Shown in pieces: positions 42,498 to 52,399 of a stretch of 64,000 bases of DNA (position 1 is its first letter; each line of letters opens with the position of its first letter). The stretch spans positions 69,420,932-69,484,931 of the forward strand of contig OZ035997.1 of NCBI GenBank assembly GCA_964035015.1, written 5' to 3'. Both the position numbers and the translations under genes were made by a program. Under the pieces are notes generated by a model. That model saw only the letters and a list, made by a program, of their open reading frames with translations. It was not told the origin of the DNA and searched no databases. Source of the DNA: Corallium rubrum (lineage: Eukaryota; Cnidaria; Anthozoa; Scleralcyonacea; Coralliidae).

Positions 42498-43951
42498 CTC
42501 TTGCCAGTCAATGCTAATATCCTTACTGCCAAGTGACTGGTGTGGTAACCAAGAACCCTGAAACCATTGATTTTGAAAAATCCCCCGAAACCAAGGGTAC
42601 CAGAAGCGTCAGTGAATAGAGAAAGAGCGTTTGAGTTTTCCCAGGTCAAGTTAAGAAATAGGTTTGTACCATTCCATCTCTGAAGGAATGTTTGCCACAT
42701 TTTGATATCCTGGTGAAAACCATGATTTAATCGGATGTGATGGTGTGATTTAGTAATACCTCGAGTAAGTTGTATCATACGTTGCAAAAAGGCGCGACCT
42801 GGAGGAACTACTTTGCAAGCAAAGTTTAATGTCCCTATGAGTGATTGTAATTCTTTAAGGGTAGTTGATTTTCTCGTTTCCCAGGAAAACAAGTCATTTT
42901 TTAAACGCTCTAGCTTATCGTTAGGGAGCCGGGCTTCCATTTTTTTGGAGTCAAGAATGAGACCTAAAAACTCTATTACCTGACTTGGCCCATCAGTTTT
43001 GTGTTCTGCAATAGGAACGCCTAACGTTTTGAAGGTTAGAAGCATGCTGGTTAGACTCGCCTGGCACGGTTGCGAAGGGGGCTGTGTTGTGGCTGAAGGC
43101 TCCATGATAAGAAAATCATCTAAAATGTGACCGACATAGCTGATGGAACATTGGTTTATAAGTATCCATTCTAGAGCGTCGGAAAGTTGGTTAAATATAT
43201 AGGGTGCGCTTCTCAAACCGAAAGGCAAGACTTTATCAAAATAATATAAATTATTCCAACGCATACCGAGTAATTCCCAATCGTCTGGGTGAACCGGAAA
43301 TTGACGGAATGCCGATTCAATGTCTGTTTTGGCTAAAAATGTATCACGACCTAATCGGATTAAGGCTGAGATAGCATCATCAATCTTAATGTATTGCAGA
43401 GAAAAGTCGTCCTTTTCGATAAACGCATTGATAGAGCTACCTGATTTCGGAAAGGAAAGGTGAAAGATTGTGCGAAATTTATCGGAATGTTTCTTTGGTA
43501 CTATACCTATTGGCGAAACCTGTAAGTTAGCAAAGGGAGGACTGGTGAAAGGACCTGCTGTATGGCCAAGAACAACTTCCCTTTCCAAGTTAGTCGAAAC
43601 AACAGTTGGGTTCTCAACGGCAGATTTGAGGTTTTTGGAAACCTTGGGAACACGGGGGCCCTCATAACCTATGCGAGCAACGAAACGCAAGTCTGAGCAG
43701 AGTTTCAAAACAAATGATGGATCAGGATGTCCTCGAAGAGCATGCTCTAAAACGTCAACATAAATTGGTGTAACAATATTACGATTGAAAGTACATGAAC
43801 TACGATAACTACGATTACTACAACTACTTTCTGCGATTGGAACCTCGGCTGGTATGGTTCTCGGTGGCTTCTTCGGAGACACCTTCGTTGGTTGAGCATT
43901 TGTACCCAGGATGGTTTCCCCCGCACCCAGGTCGGTTACATCGATGTGCAT
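42482..43951 (-). CDS. reverse transcriptase/RNase H of the DIRS-like element
   Basis: 489 codons. The reverse transcriptase has SPIGIVPKKHSDKFRTIFHL, TFLAKTDIESAFRQFPVHPD, VLPFGLRSAPYIFNQLSDAL and the catalytic VGHILDDFLIMEPS (LDD instead of YMDD, usual in DIRS). The start of RNase H follows with ALSLFTDASGTLGFGGFF. It overlaps ORF1 by about 130 bp in a different frame. It uses RNA of the element as template to make a circular DNA. No stops inside; the end loses frame near 42500. Confidence 0.92.
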   Translation of the reverse strand: MHIDVTDLGAGETILGTNAQPTKVSPKKPPRTIPAEVPIAESSCSNRSYRSSCTFNRNIVTPIYVDVLEHALRGHPDPSFVLKLCSDLRFVARIGYEGPRVPKVSKNLKSAVENPTVVSTNLEREVVLGHTAGPFTSPPFANLQVSPIGIVPKKHSDKFRTIFHLSFPKSGSSINAFIEKDDFSLQYIKIDDAISALIRLGRDTFLAKTDIESAFRQFPVHPDDWELLGMRWNNLYYFDKVLPFGLRSAPYIFNQLSDALEWILINQCSISYVGHILDDFLIMEPSATTQPPSQPCQASLTSMLLTFKTLGVPIAEHKTDGPSQVIEFLGLILDSKKMEARLPNDKLERLKNDLFSWETRKSTTLKELQSLIGTLNFACKVVPPGRAFLQRMIQLTRGITKSHHHIRLNHGFHQDIKMWQTFLQRWNGTNLFLNLTWENSNALSLFTDASGTLGFGGFFKINGFRVLGYHTSHLAVRILALTGKSCLQS

Positions 43952-45116
43952 CGGGACAATTTGACTTATTAGGACATGGTCGTCCTCGGTTGTAACTGTG
44001 GCAGAGTCCGTCCCTCGTTGCCCCAGTTCGTTTGTATGAGGGTCCGTTTGAAAAAAGCGAATAGTCTTCGCGAAGTTGTTCGGGACTGGCAGTAAAAATA
44101 CGGAGCCACAGTTGGGTGTCTATTGTAGCCCAGGACATCGTGCGACAATTGGCGGCTTTATATCGAAATTTGTGGTCATAGATGCACCACCCTAACCCAC
44201 CATGCGTTTTAGCAGCATGCCGAATAGTTTCCATATACTGGAGTAGCTCGCCAGTGCGAGTCGGGAATTTGTGAACAACGATGAGCATATAGGTGTTGAA
44301 AGCTGTTGTCCAGTCCTCAATATTTGTAAGGACCTGTGGTTTCCTGGGTGTTAACGAGATCCCAGAAGCGGAAACTGTAAAACTGACGTTGTTGTCAGGG
44401 TAATCTGACCCAACATTCGACCTATTGAGGTTTTTTGGCAACAGTTTAGACAATTCAAAAAACTCACCGCTTTCGATGTCACGGATGAACTTTGCTGGGA
44501 TTTCAGGAGTGAAACCTCCATCAGCTGGTGAATGGGCCACTGGGACTGCGGTTGGCATGACTTGGCATAGTTCAGGCGATGTCAGGAACGGGAACGACTG
44601 GCCAAGTTGCTCTAACCTCTGGAGAGATGTCGCCGTCTGCCGTAGATCGCCAGGGTCAAGAAGATTCGCTGGTTCGTTGTTCGGCTGGCGTGTTTCGCGT
44701 TGGATGGCTGGGCTGACTGGGTCCGTTTCTCGGTGCCGGTCGTCGAAAAAGGTTTCCATGGACCTCTGGACGATGCTGGTAATCTGCGCTATCTGCGCGT
44801 CGTTAAAGCCAGTCGAGCCTTGTGGCACTGTTTGCTCTTGGGCAACAGGAACAGTAGCAGCACTGGATGGCGCTTCGACTGCTGATTCGCCCTGGCGACG
44901 GTTCTTTTCGTTTAAAAGGCGGGTTTTCAGCGTCCGTCGGGCTCCCGTGTTCAACAAGTTGAAAGTGCGGCAAAGATTCCGCAGTTGTGGAGTGTGAAGC
45001 TGCTCCAAGTCTTCAGGAATTGAGATAGTTGAAGGATCGCGTGTGACTGCATTGGCGCGGTGTATGTTCGTGCCTTGTACAGTAGAGCGAGAAGAACGCG
45101 TTCTGGTAACAGGCAT
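43824..45116 (-). CDS. ORF1 (gag-like) of the DIRS-like element
   Basis: 430 codons, intact. Near the N-terminus is a SAP-like helix-hairpin (ISIPEDLEQLHTPQLRNLCR, NLLNTGARRTLKTRLLN). The middle matches the capsid-like region of DIRS ORF1 (NIEDWTTAFNTYMLIVVHKF, GLGWCIYDHKFRYKAANCRT). The C-terminal end has a Cys/His-rich segment (CHSYNRGRPCPNKSNCPDAH, then CNRPGCGGNHPGYKC) resembling zinc knuckles for nucleic-acid binding. The ATG at 45116 is the first in frame. Its intactness suggests that the element is fairly young. Confidence 0.88.
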   Translation of the reverse strand: MPVTRTRSSRSTVQGTNIHRANAVTRDPSTISIPEDLEQLHTPQLRNLCRTFNLLNTGARRTLKTRLLNEKNRRQGESAVEAPSSAATVPVAQEQTVPQGSTGFNDAQIAQITSIVQRSMETFFDDRHRETDPVSPAIQRETRQPNNEPANLLDPGDLRQTATSLQRLEQLGQSFPFLTSPELCQVMPTAVPVAHSPADGGFTPEIPAKFIRDIESGEFFELSKLLPKNLNRSNVGSDYPDNNVSFTVSASGISLTPRKPQVLTNIEDWTTAFNTYMLIVVHKFPTRTGELLQYMETIRHAAKTHGGLGWCIYDHKFRYKAANCRTMSWATIDTQLWLRIFTASPEQLREDYSLFSNGPSYKRTGATRDGLCHSYNRGRPCPNKSNCPDAHRCNRPGCGGNHPGYKCSTNEGVSEEATENHTSRGSNRRK

Positions 45117-45135
45117 CGTAGAGAAAAGGCCAACA

Positions 45136-45535
45136 CAGGAATATAAAAGACGCAGGTATATAACATACGTATATTTGTTAATTTAAGCAACCCTTACAGC
45201 TTGAAAATCTCGATAAGAATGACGATGTATCATGTGTGGTTGGCTTAAGGCCGAATAGTTCTAACTAAAGGTTGGTTGTTCATTGATTGAACAGTGAACA
45301 CTCTTAGATAATGGACGATAGAGAGTACATTTGCCCAGGGGGTTTAGCTAATTGTAAATGGTTGTCTATGTTAAAAAGAGTATATTGTTAAGACAATAAC
45401 CGGTTTTAAAGGTACTAGACAATGAATCGGTTTTGTCGTCATCATTGAAGCTACTGGTTGCAAACTAGTACTTCGTATCGTCCATTAACTCTAATTTTCA
45501 TTTGTAAAAATTGTCATTAAAAAATCACTTATTAA
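45136..45535 (-). other. 5' non-coding end of the DIRS-like element
   Basis: Contains aaggccgaatagttctaact at 45249 and ends at ttaactctaattttcatttg. Both blocks are shared with the deleted copy at 29035-30307. Confidence 0.7.
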
Positions 45536-45539
45536 ATAC

Positions 45540-47335
45540 ATGAAAGGTAAACGCAAGAACAACAGACACAACAACAAACTCAAACTACACAAACAAGTAC
45601 ACAACCAACTCATCAATAACAGTGTAGTAAACCTCTCCAACAAAGTACTTCCTAAATCCACCACCAAGGACTCCAATTTATTCCCACCCCTAAACCTACA
45701 CACTACACTACCATCTACAACTCCTTTCTTAAGTACAGATGCAACATGTACACCAAATATCTCTTTGGAAACAATAACACAATCAGACACCCCTTCAAAA
45801 CCATAACCAATTTTACCCCACCCACTCCCGACAACCACAACCTTCTTGAATACATCTCACAAGTTTTCTATGACTTAAAAACCAACCACATATCACGAAA
45901 CCCCCCAAACACAACATATCAACAAGTGAATCCAACTCTATCACTAAACTTATTAACAACGACAATCTCATTGTCAAACCAGCTGACAAAGGTGGTGCCA
46001 TTGTCATCTGGCCAAAAATGGACTATCTTACTGAAGCCTACAAACAACTCAACAACATAAACCACTACCACTACCTCACACAACAAATACAACAACAAAT
46101 CAGAACCTTGGTCACACTCGTGCACAACGGCCAACTCATTGATGACACCACACGCAAATACCTCCTCCCACAAAACAACACTAACATCCCAACACTTTAC
46201 CTTCTCCCCAAAATACACAAACCCAACATCCCAGGCAGACCCATTATTTCGGGTTGTGGGGGCCCTACAGTAAAACTCTCGCAGTATGCTGATCACCTCC
46301 TCAAACCACTTCTGAAACACATACCCGCCTGCATCAAAGTCACCGCCGACTTCCTCAAACGTATTTTCTCCCTTAACAACTTACCTACTGGACTTATACT
46401 CATTACCATAGATGTCAAACGTTTGTACACTAACATACCAAATGATGAAGGCATTCAAGCCTCCATTGATGTGTTTAAAGAATACAACGACACTTCTGAC
46501 ATCAACATAGACCACATCACCAACACACTTTCACTTATACTGAACTTCTTCTCCTTTAACAACGACTACTACTTACAAATACATGGCACACCCATGGGTT
46601 CCCCAATGGCCCCTACCTATGCTAACATTTTCAGGTCAGTCCTTGAAAATCGAATGCTCCTTAATGCACCGGATGGTCTTACTCCAATTGAATGGATAAG
46701 ATTCATTGATGACATTTTTGCTTTGTGGACACATGGAATTGAAGCACTTCTACCATTCCTTGACTATCTCAACACATTTCATCCAAACATCAAATTTGAC
46801 TACAACTATTCCAACAAGTCAGTTAACTTCCTCGACACTACTATTTACATTAGCCAAAACAATCAACTTCTATCTGACCTGTACGTCAAACCAACAGACA
46901 GACACACCTTACTACTTCACAATGACTCCTTTCACCCCACCAACATGCAAAGAAGGCATTATCTACAGCCAGGCACTCAGATATCGCCGTATCATTACAG
47001 AAGACGAACTAGTACAACAACGACTCAACAATCTTTCTGTTACATTAATTAACAGGAGATACAAACTCGACACCATCAACAAAGCATTTCAACGAGCCAC
47101 TCACATGACATATTTTACAAAGACAAACCTGAGAAATCCATAAACATCCCTATCTTTACCATCCCTTACAATACTAACACTACACATATAGGACAGATAT
47201 TACGTAAATACTGGCACTTAATTGAGAATGACTGCACAGTGAGCATTCTCTGGCCAGAAGCGCCAATGGTAGTATATCAAAAAAATCAAAACCTCAAAGA
47301 CTCCCTTGTACGCGCCAAACCAAGAACTTACTCTA
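45540..47335 (+). pseudogene. Penelope reverse transcriptase
   Basis: Frames 45540-45806 (VVNLSNKVL) and 45746-46060 lead into the main frame 46018-47052. Before 46018 the same frame reads through the IVKPADKGGAIV type of motif. The reverse transcriptase shows LYLLPKIHKPNIPGRPIISG, LITIDVKRLYTNIPNDEGIQ, IHGTPMGSPMAPTYANIF and the catalytic WIRFIDDIFALW. These are diagnostic for Penelope-like elements. After about 46940 the frame shifts and the C-terminal part (47161-47335) gives HIGQILRKYWHLIENDCTVS and QNLKDSLVRAKPRTYST. No GIY-YIG nuclease is recognisable beyond it. Several frameshifts make it non-functional. Confidence 0.88.
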
Positions 47336-47478
47336 CACATGACAATAACACACAATAACTCCTACAACATTACACTAACCTTGGTCATTTGTTCAAATAC
47401 TCTTCCATTAATCTACGTCGACAAGAAAAAACTGGTACTACCCAAAGTGGAGAACACCATCTTCATCCAAGCTACAAC

Positions 47479-47947
47479 CATCAATATGACTGAAGAAATA
47501 TCTTTTTTTCCTTTTCAAAATATGGAAGTGAACCTCTTAATGCTCTTAGAAACTTAACGGTGAATTAGTTTCTCTATTGCACCTTTTTGTTTCAGCTCGC
47601 CAGCTTTAATTGAAGCGTTATTACCTTGACATTTTCTCAAGGCAACTTGACTTTGCCCAAGTAAAATCTTCATTTGCAGTTTCTTTGTTTTAAAGAAAAT
47701 ATTTTCTACACACATAGCAGCCCTTCTGTCAGAACGTCAACTCGGATTTGCACATTTCACTGTAATAAACATCTGTAAGTCTGTTAGCATTGTCAGGTAG
47801 CTTTTGACCAAGAAAAATACCTGGATATGCTAATTCTTCAGAATATTTATCTTTAAATACACTTAGAGGTCTGCTGCCTTCACCTGGAGCAATGTTCAAA
47901 ATATGCTGACGTTCATTCTGTGTCATAAAATCAGTGGCTGTTAACAT
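47479..47947 (-). pseudogene. Helitron-like N-terminal domain fragment
   Basis: The frame at 47947-47729 reads NIAPGEGSRPLSVFKDKYSE and ELAYPGIFLGQK. After a frameshift come DRRAAMCVENIFFKTKKLQM and LRKCQGNN, and then, in another frame, KFLRALRGSLPYFEKEKK at about 47520-47570. These are the conserved opening blocks of the Helitron helicase-like domain that precede the HUH nuclease. The fragment ends at the Penelope border. Confidence 0.75.
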
Positions 47948-48012
47948 GGTGTCTGTGACCCCAGCTGGTATTTCTACCTCAACTTCACTTCAGTTATCTT
48001 CATCATCAACTG

Positions 48013-48740
48013 TTACCTGTGACCTACTGGTAATGTATCATCACACTCCATGTTTTGTGACTGGTCCTCATGTTCTTCAGTATCACTATTCTCAAGTGAT
48101 GATAAAACATTAGAACTAGATTCAAGCCAATTTTGATTAAAAGTTATCCCCTCCTCTCTGTAGAGACTACTGTTTTCAACAAGCCAGCTGGCAGCTTGCA
48201 CTACTTTACGTGTTCTTACATTCAAACATAAAGCTGAACTTTTACACTGCAAACCTCTCTTTAGATTAACTTTAATAGTCCCAGTTTCATCTGGTAACCT
48301 TGGTAACATGCTAACAGTATTAGTAATATCTGCTGGAACATTTACAATGTTGCCATTGATTTTCAATTGTTTTCCCCTGGGAGGTTGCATGATTTTTTGA
48401 AATGCTAATCTTGGAGCAAGTAATCGACATTCCACTTCATTCAGGTAAAAAAAAAATGGTGGAAATTGCATTCCATTTATGGCAGCACAAGGTGGAATTT
48501 TATTTTTTGCTAAGTAGTTATGACATGATCTACACAACCATTCAACATTATCAACACTAGTTTTATGAAGATTTTTTTCAACATTTGGATTAGTTTTCCT
48601 TAAAGTTGCAGCAGAAGACACACTATGCCTATACCACAATTGGTTACAGCAAGTGCAAATGTAAAGTGGACCTTTGGACACAATATCATGAAACTTTAAT
48701 ATTAAACTTTGTAAAGTTAGAGCTTCACTTATTTTCTTTT
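48013..48740 (-). pseudogene. Helitron Cys-rich (DUF6570-like) region
   Basis: The open frame includes LYICTCCNQLWYRHSV, WLCRSCHNYLAKNKIPPCAA, then INGMQFPPFFFYLNEVECRL and LAPRLAFQKIMQPPRGKQLK, ending in an acidic Ser/Glu tail. The two CxxC pairs and the LNxxExxLLAPRxxFxKI block are typical of the region before the Rep domain in animal Helitron proteins (DUF6570). The frame is open a further 20 codons upstream of the first listed Met, and joins the NEYMKEY repeat region by a one-base shift. Confidence 0.78.
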
Positions 48741-49100
48741 CCTATATTCCTTCATGTACTCATTGTTCGTTTGCTTACTTTGAGGATTCTTAGTTAACCG
48801 CTTTGTTTTCTTATATTCCTTGATGTATTCATTGTACTTTCTCTTGGTTTGAGGGTCCTTATGTAATCGCTTTGTTCTCATGTATTCCTTCATGTAAGAA
48901 TTTCGGTTGTTTTTAACATTTTGATCAATTGGTTTGCTCATCAAAACATTTTTCTTTAATATTTTCAAATCTTTGTGTTGATTTTCAACTAAATTTAAAC
49001 TTGCAGAAAATGGCACTGTTGATACATAATGGTACTCATCTATATGTCCCAAAAAAACATCAGTTGGTTGAAGATACAGCTCGTATAAAATTGACCTCAC
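48729..49100 (-). pseudogene. Helitron OTU C-terminal end and NEYMKEY repeats
   Basis: It begins with LQPTDVFLGHIDEYHYVST, which supplies the expected catalytic histidine (EYHYVST) of the OTU protease begun in the previous frame. It then carries three tandem units of about 25 aa, each Lys/Arg-rich: NSYMKEYMRTKRLHKDPQ, YNEYIKEYKKTKRLTKNPQ, NNEYMKEYRKRK. Such basic repeats are common in Helitron proteins and could contact DNA. Frameshifted at both ends. Confidence 0.75.
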
Positions 49101-50211
49101 GAAAATGTTCTTGTGCCTCGGTAATAATTCTTAAATTAAGTTGGTCAGCAACAGCTTGTATAACCAAACCATCACACCATGTTCCTTGCATAGGCATGTT
49201 ATTAAGATACTGTAACCAAGAATACTCGGTATTACTTTCAATAAACCTTGCAGGATTCTCTCTCATATATGTGATGCCAGCAGCTCTGATATCTAAGTGA
49301 TGACTTGGATCACCATATAGCTTATGTGAAACAGCTCTAAAAAAACAATCACCTGCACCACCAACATCAAGTGGTCTCAACTGAAAATAATGTTGCAATC
49401 TTTGTTCCAATACTACATGCGAAGGTAATATTATTCTGGCTTCCCTGTTGTCATTTTGCACAGGACCTGGGTTTAATTCAGTATCACCAGACATTAGAAG
49501 CTTTTGGTGAGAAACAGAATATTGATCATTGATAGTACAATAACAATTGTTGGCCACAGTCAAGTCACTATTTAAGACATGCTCAGAAACATAACATGAC
49601 TTCTGTGCTCTGTGATTACTCTTCTGAACTTTTATACTCAAATGTTTAATATATACAAAGCACTGTGTAAATAAATTACGTCTGTGTACAAACTTAATAT
49701 AAAAATCTTTGTAATTAGTTGCTAAAGTATTAAAAATGGATGACTTAGGAGTAGACCTTCTAAGAACTCGTTTAATTCTTTGTCTATTTTTTCTCTTTCT
49801 CAATGCTTGCATAATCTTCTTGATTGGTATTTTAGACGGTTCGCGGTCTCTATAAAATCGTCCAACATTTGATTGTCTAATTAATTTTCTTACAGTCAAT
49901 CTAGAACTATTCAAACAAGGATTTAAATCATTATTGGTACTGATAGTACAAATATCGACAGTGTTAATATGCCTATGAGGACAAACATTGTTTTGCTCAA
50001 TAACATTCCTCCGAAGAGGCTCAATAACTTTCCTCCAAAGAGGCTCATTCATCCTCTGAAGAGGCTTGATAAGTTTCATCCGAAGAGGTTCATTCATCCT
50101 CCGAAGAGCCTTAACAAGTTTCCTCCGAAGAGGATTATTTTTCCTCGGAAGAGGATTACTTGTCCTCTGAAGAGGGTAGTAAATCACATTAACAAATTCA
50201 CTACAAATCAT
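49060..50211 (-). CDS. Helitron N-terminal region with OTU cysteine protease
   Basis: 383 codons. The first 65 residues are an almost perfect basic tandem repeat (PLRRKLVKALRRMNEPLRMK). The middle has RDREPSKIPIKKIMQALRKR, shared with the frame at 1-835. The C-terminal part is an OTU domain: LDVGGAGDCFFRAVSHKLYG with the catalytic Asp and Cys, and MPMQGTWCDGLVIQAVADQL. The catalytic His is in the next frame, beyond a shift near 49090. OTU proteases remove ubiquitin, and OTU domains are known in some Helitrons. The minus-strand donor at 50232 suggests that the first Met is close to a splice junction. Confidence 0.8.
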   Translation of the reverse strand: MICSEFVNVIYYPLQRTSNPLPRKNNPLRRKLVKALRRMNEPLRMKLIKPLQRMNEPLWRKVIEPLRRNVIEQNNVCPHRHINTVDICTISTNNDLNPCLNSSRLTVRKLIRQSNVGRFYRDREPSKIPIKKIMQALRKRKNRQRIKRVLRRSTPKSSIFNTLATNYKDFYIKFVHRRNLFTQCFVYIKHLSIKVQKSNHRAQKSCYVSEHVLNSDLTVANNCYCTINDQYSVSHQKLLMSGDTELNPGPVQNDNREARIILPSHVVLEQRLQHYFQLRPLDVGGAGDCFFRAVSHKLYGDPSHHLDIRAAGITYMRENPARFIESNTEYSWLQYLNNMPMQGTWCDGLVIQAVADQLNLRIITEAQEHFREVNFIRAVSSTN

Positions 50212-50430
50212 GTTGAAAATACAGAATACTTACCAAACTTGTGAGGTTTCATTCAGATCTTGGCCATGCGGTAACAATCGGCGGTCAGTCGTACGTTGTC
50301 GTCATCATCTGGATTTTGATTGGCTCCGAAGGTATTCTTTTGTTAACTTACCTTACACGCACGACAGCATAGTATCTACTCGCGCATGCGCAGTAGATAC
50401 AAAAATTCAACCTTAAAAAGGCTGATTTTC
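50212..50430. other. spacer between Helitron and LINE 2, with perfect 9-bp hairpin
   Basis: gtatctact (50372-50380) and agtagatac (50392-50400) form a perfect stem around cgcgcatgcgc, which is itself nearly palindromic. No gene. Confidence 0.6.
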
Positions 50431-50449
50431 AAGGATTGAGATCCGCGCT

Positions 50450-50807
50450 CATGAACAATCCACTCAAGAGCCTTTTCATCGATGACGACAACACCAACAT
50501 CGAGGATAACTGGACTACTTGGAAATCAGTATTTTTAAATCAAATTGAGGCTTTCATACCGAGACGTAAACCTCGACAGTTTACCACACCACCATGAATC
50601 GACGGAGAAACGATTTATGCAATACGAAAAAAATCACTGCGGAAAAGAGCTATCCAAAAGGAAAACTGTTCTATCTGGGAGAAATTTCGTTTATAATACC
50701 TAATAAGATCAAAGCGTACTGCGTACTTCAGGAGCATTTCGGACTCGTGTTCCTCCGACCCGATCCGCTTTGGGGGCTATTTTAACCGTTTAAACAGGCG
50801 TTCTACC
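50450..50807 (+). pseudogene. LINE 2, segment between endonuclease and reverse transcriptase
   Basis: The frame reads LNNPLKSLFIDDDNTNIEDN, FLNQIEAFIPRRKPRQFTTP and, after a stop, IRKKSLRKRAIQKENCSIWE, the usual linker after the endonuclease in jockey/CR1-group LINEs. It ends in RFGGYFNRLNRRST exactly at the hAT target duplication; the continuation, T-IPDTVKLNGCSY, starts at 57424 after the hAT element. No endonuclease domain is seen before it, so the copy is 5'-truncated. Confidence 0.75.
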
Positions 50808-50821
50808 CAGGGGCGGATTTG

Positions 50822-52148
50822 GCGTAAGTCAAACGAGTCACGCGACTGATGTAATTTTTTTGCGAGCATGAGAAATTCCGACTCTACCTCCAGCAGACGC
50901 TGTAAAAATTGCACAATCACAAGGCGATGGCATTTAACACCCGCTTATCAATAATATGGTTTCGGCGAAAGTTCGCCCGTGCGGGGTTTTTTTTCTGGGA
51001 GTGCCGGAGAGATGACCCTGGGTACTTGCATACCGATCTGCTACCTGCTAGATTGGGATGCTGGGCAATGGGTTCAGCGGCAGGCAGAGGTTGCGGGTTT
51101 GACTAACTTTCCCAGCAATTCGATTGGCTGCGACTGAATGTGACGTCAATTTGACTAACTTGCCATGGATTTGACTAAATTGGCTTGAATATGATTGGCT
51201 AATGCGTGATGCTAATGAATTCTGACTATCTTGACTAAAATGCCTGATCGGTGAAGATAATGAATTCATCCACGCCAGGTTTGTCGCTTTGATCCTCACT
51301 TTGATTTTGGTAAGCGTTTTCGAACGAGTATCATCTGCTCTTCAGAGCAACGACGATCGTTTGCTGCAACAAATCTGACGATATATCATCTCGACTGAGC
51401 AGCCAGCAGATGGTTTCTTCTGTGGAGCATTTAAGTGCAATTCGTAGTACTTCAAGCTTCCTGAGTAGGAACTTGGGCGCTGAGACCTTCATTCCACAGC
51501 ATGCAAAAGCAAAGGAGGGAAAGGCTTGTGTCTCTGTGAGGTACGTCAACAACTTAGCTTATTTTATCAGTATTCAGTTTAAGGAAACTGTAGTATTATG
51601 TTCCTCATTTTTTCTGCCTGGCTTCTTTGATTTTGTGTCGGCAAAAGCGCTAGGTGAACTACATTAGCATATATGGCGCTCAAATTGACAACATCTGGAC
51701 GGTCTGGTTTGTTTGTTGTGATATAAATATTCAAATGAGTAAAATCAACGATCCGTCATAAAAGGACTCGCTACATAGGCCGCATATCAATACTATTTAT
51801 CGAAATAAGAATATACAGTAAGGTAACTTTACTACCGAAATATTGAGGAAATAATACTATCAAACCCTATAAACGTTTTTGTCAGGGCCTTGCTCGAAAG
51901 GACCTTGGCTTCGCTCTAGACGGTATACACTATTTCTCAATATTTCGGTAGAAAACTAGCTTTTATACTGTATTTGGTCGCGTATACGGTATTGTCAAGA
52001 TAACATTTACGCATTTTTAGTTGCAAATCTAAGTCCTGTATAAGATTTATTGATCTTTCTTGGAACCTGTACCCTCAGACCTTGTGGAGGTGAAGTCTAT
52101 AAGAAATATGACCCTGGCTTCCACTTGGCCAATTATTATAAGGTCAAT

Positions 52149-52179
<31 letters not shown>

Positions 52180-52192
52180 TTATAGGCTACAG

Positions 52193-52232
<40 letters not shown>

Positions 52233-52399
52233 CTTCTAATATTTTACTGGGTCTGGGATATTAATCTTATTTTAATAACTAATCCAGCATGTTAACAGTG
52301 TAAAACTGACCCAAAACTGCATGCTCACACTCTTTCTATTGATCCCAAAATTTATTTAGGTCTGAAGCGACTGGCAACTGTCTGTATAGTTCAGTTTCA
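50822..52399. other. 5' non-coding region of the hAT transposon
   Basis: No gene recognised. The segment 51095-51240 has several repeats of tttgactaactt and ttgactaaaatg. A (TA)n run lies at 52149-52222 in two blocks. An upstream exon of the transposase may lie here, but none can be placed. Confidence 0.4.
52149..52222. repeat. (TA)n microsatellite
   Basis: Two blocks of ta repeats separated by attaaaattataggctacag. Confidence 0.9.

Larger units (their letters stand above)
40696..45535 (-). mobile_element. DIRS-like tyrosine-recombinase retrotransposon, nearly complete
   Basis: Minus-strand order: gag-like ORF1, reverse transcriptase/RNase H, tyrosine recombinase. Non-coding ends lie on both sides: a region of gggccctg repeats at 40745-40990, and a ggccgaatagtt block at 45255. 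Borders were set by comparison with the deleted copy at 29035-30307, which starts and ends at the same words. No target duplication and no simple inverted ends are seen, as expected for elements inserted by a tyrosine recombinase. It interrupts the Penelope element. Confidence 0.85.
38000..47540 (+). mobile_element. Penelope-like retroelement, split by a DIRS-like element
   Basis: In order on the plus strand: a hammerhead ribozyme (38616), the N-terminal coding region (39148-40690), an interruption by the DIRS-like element (40696-45535), the rest of the N-terminal region (45540-46010), reverse transcriptase (46018-47052) and a C-terminal segment to about 47335. Composition is distinctive: CA-rich, with runs of Asn and Thr codons on the plus strand. 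No GIY-YIG endonuclease motif is clear at the 3' end. The outer limits are approximate; the 3' end abuts the minus-strand Helitron near 47480-47540. Confidence 0.82.
47479..50211 (-). mobile_element. Helitron, 5' half of the coding region
   Basis: Minus-strand pieces in order: basic N-terminal region and OTU protease, Lys/Arg-rich NEYMKEY repeats, a Cys-rich DUF6570-like region, and the start of the Helitron-like N domain. They are separated by one-base frameshifts near 49060, 48735 and 47735. The element stops where the Penelope 3' end begins (about 47480-47540), so the Rep (HUH) nuclease and helicase are missing. On the 5' side a consensus donor (tttg/gtaagt on the minus strand, about 50232) suggests an upstream exon. 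Confidence 0.8.

Noticed and set aside
44425..44997. 190-aa plus-strand frame
   Set aside because: Shadow of the well-supported DIRS ORF1 on the minus strand.
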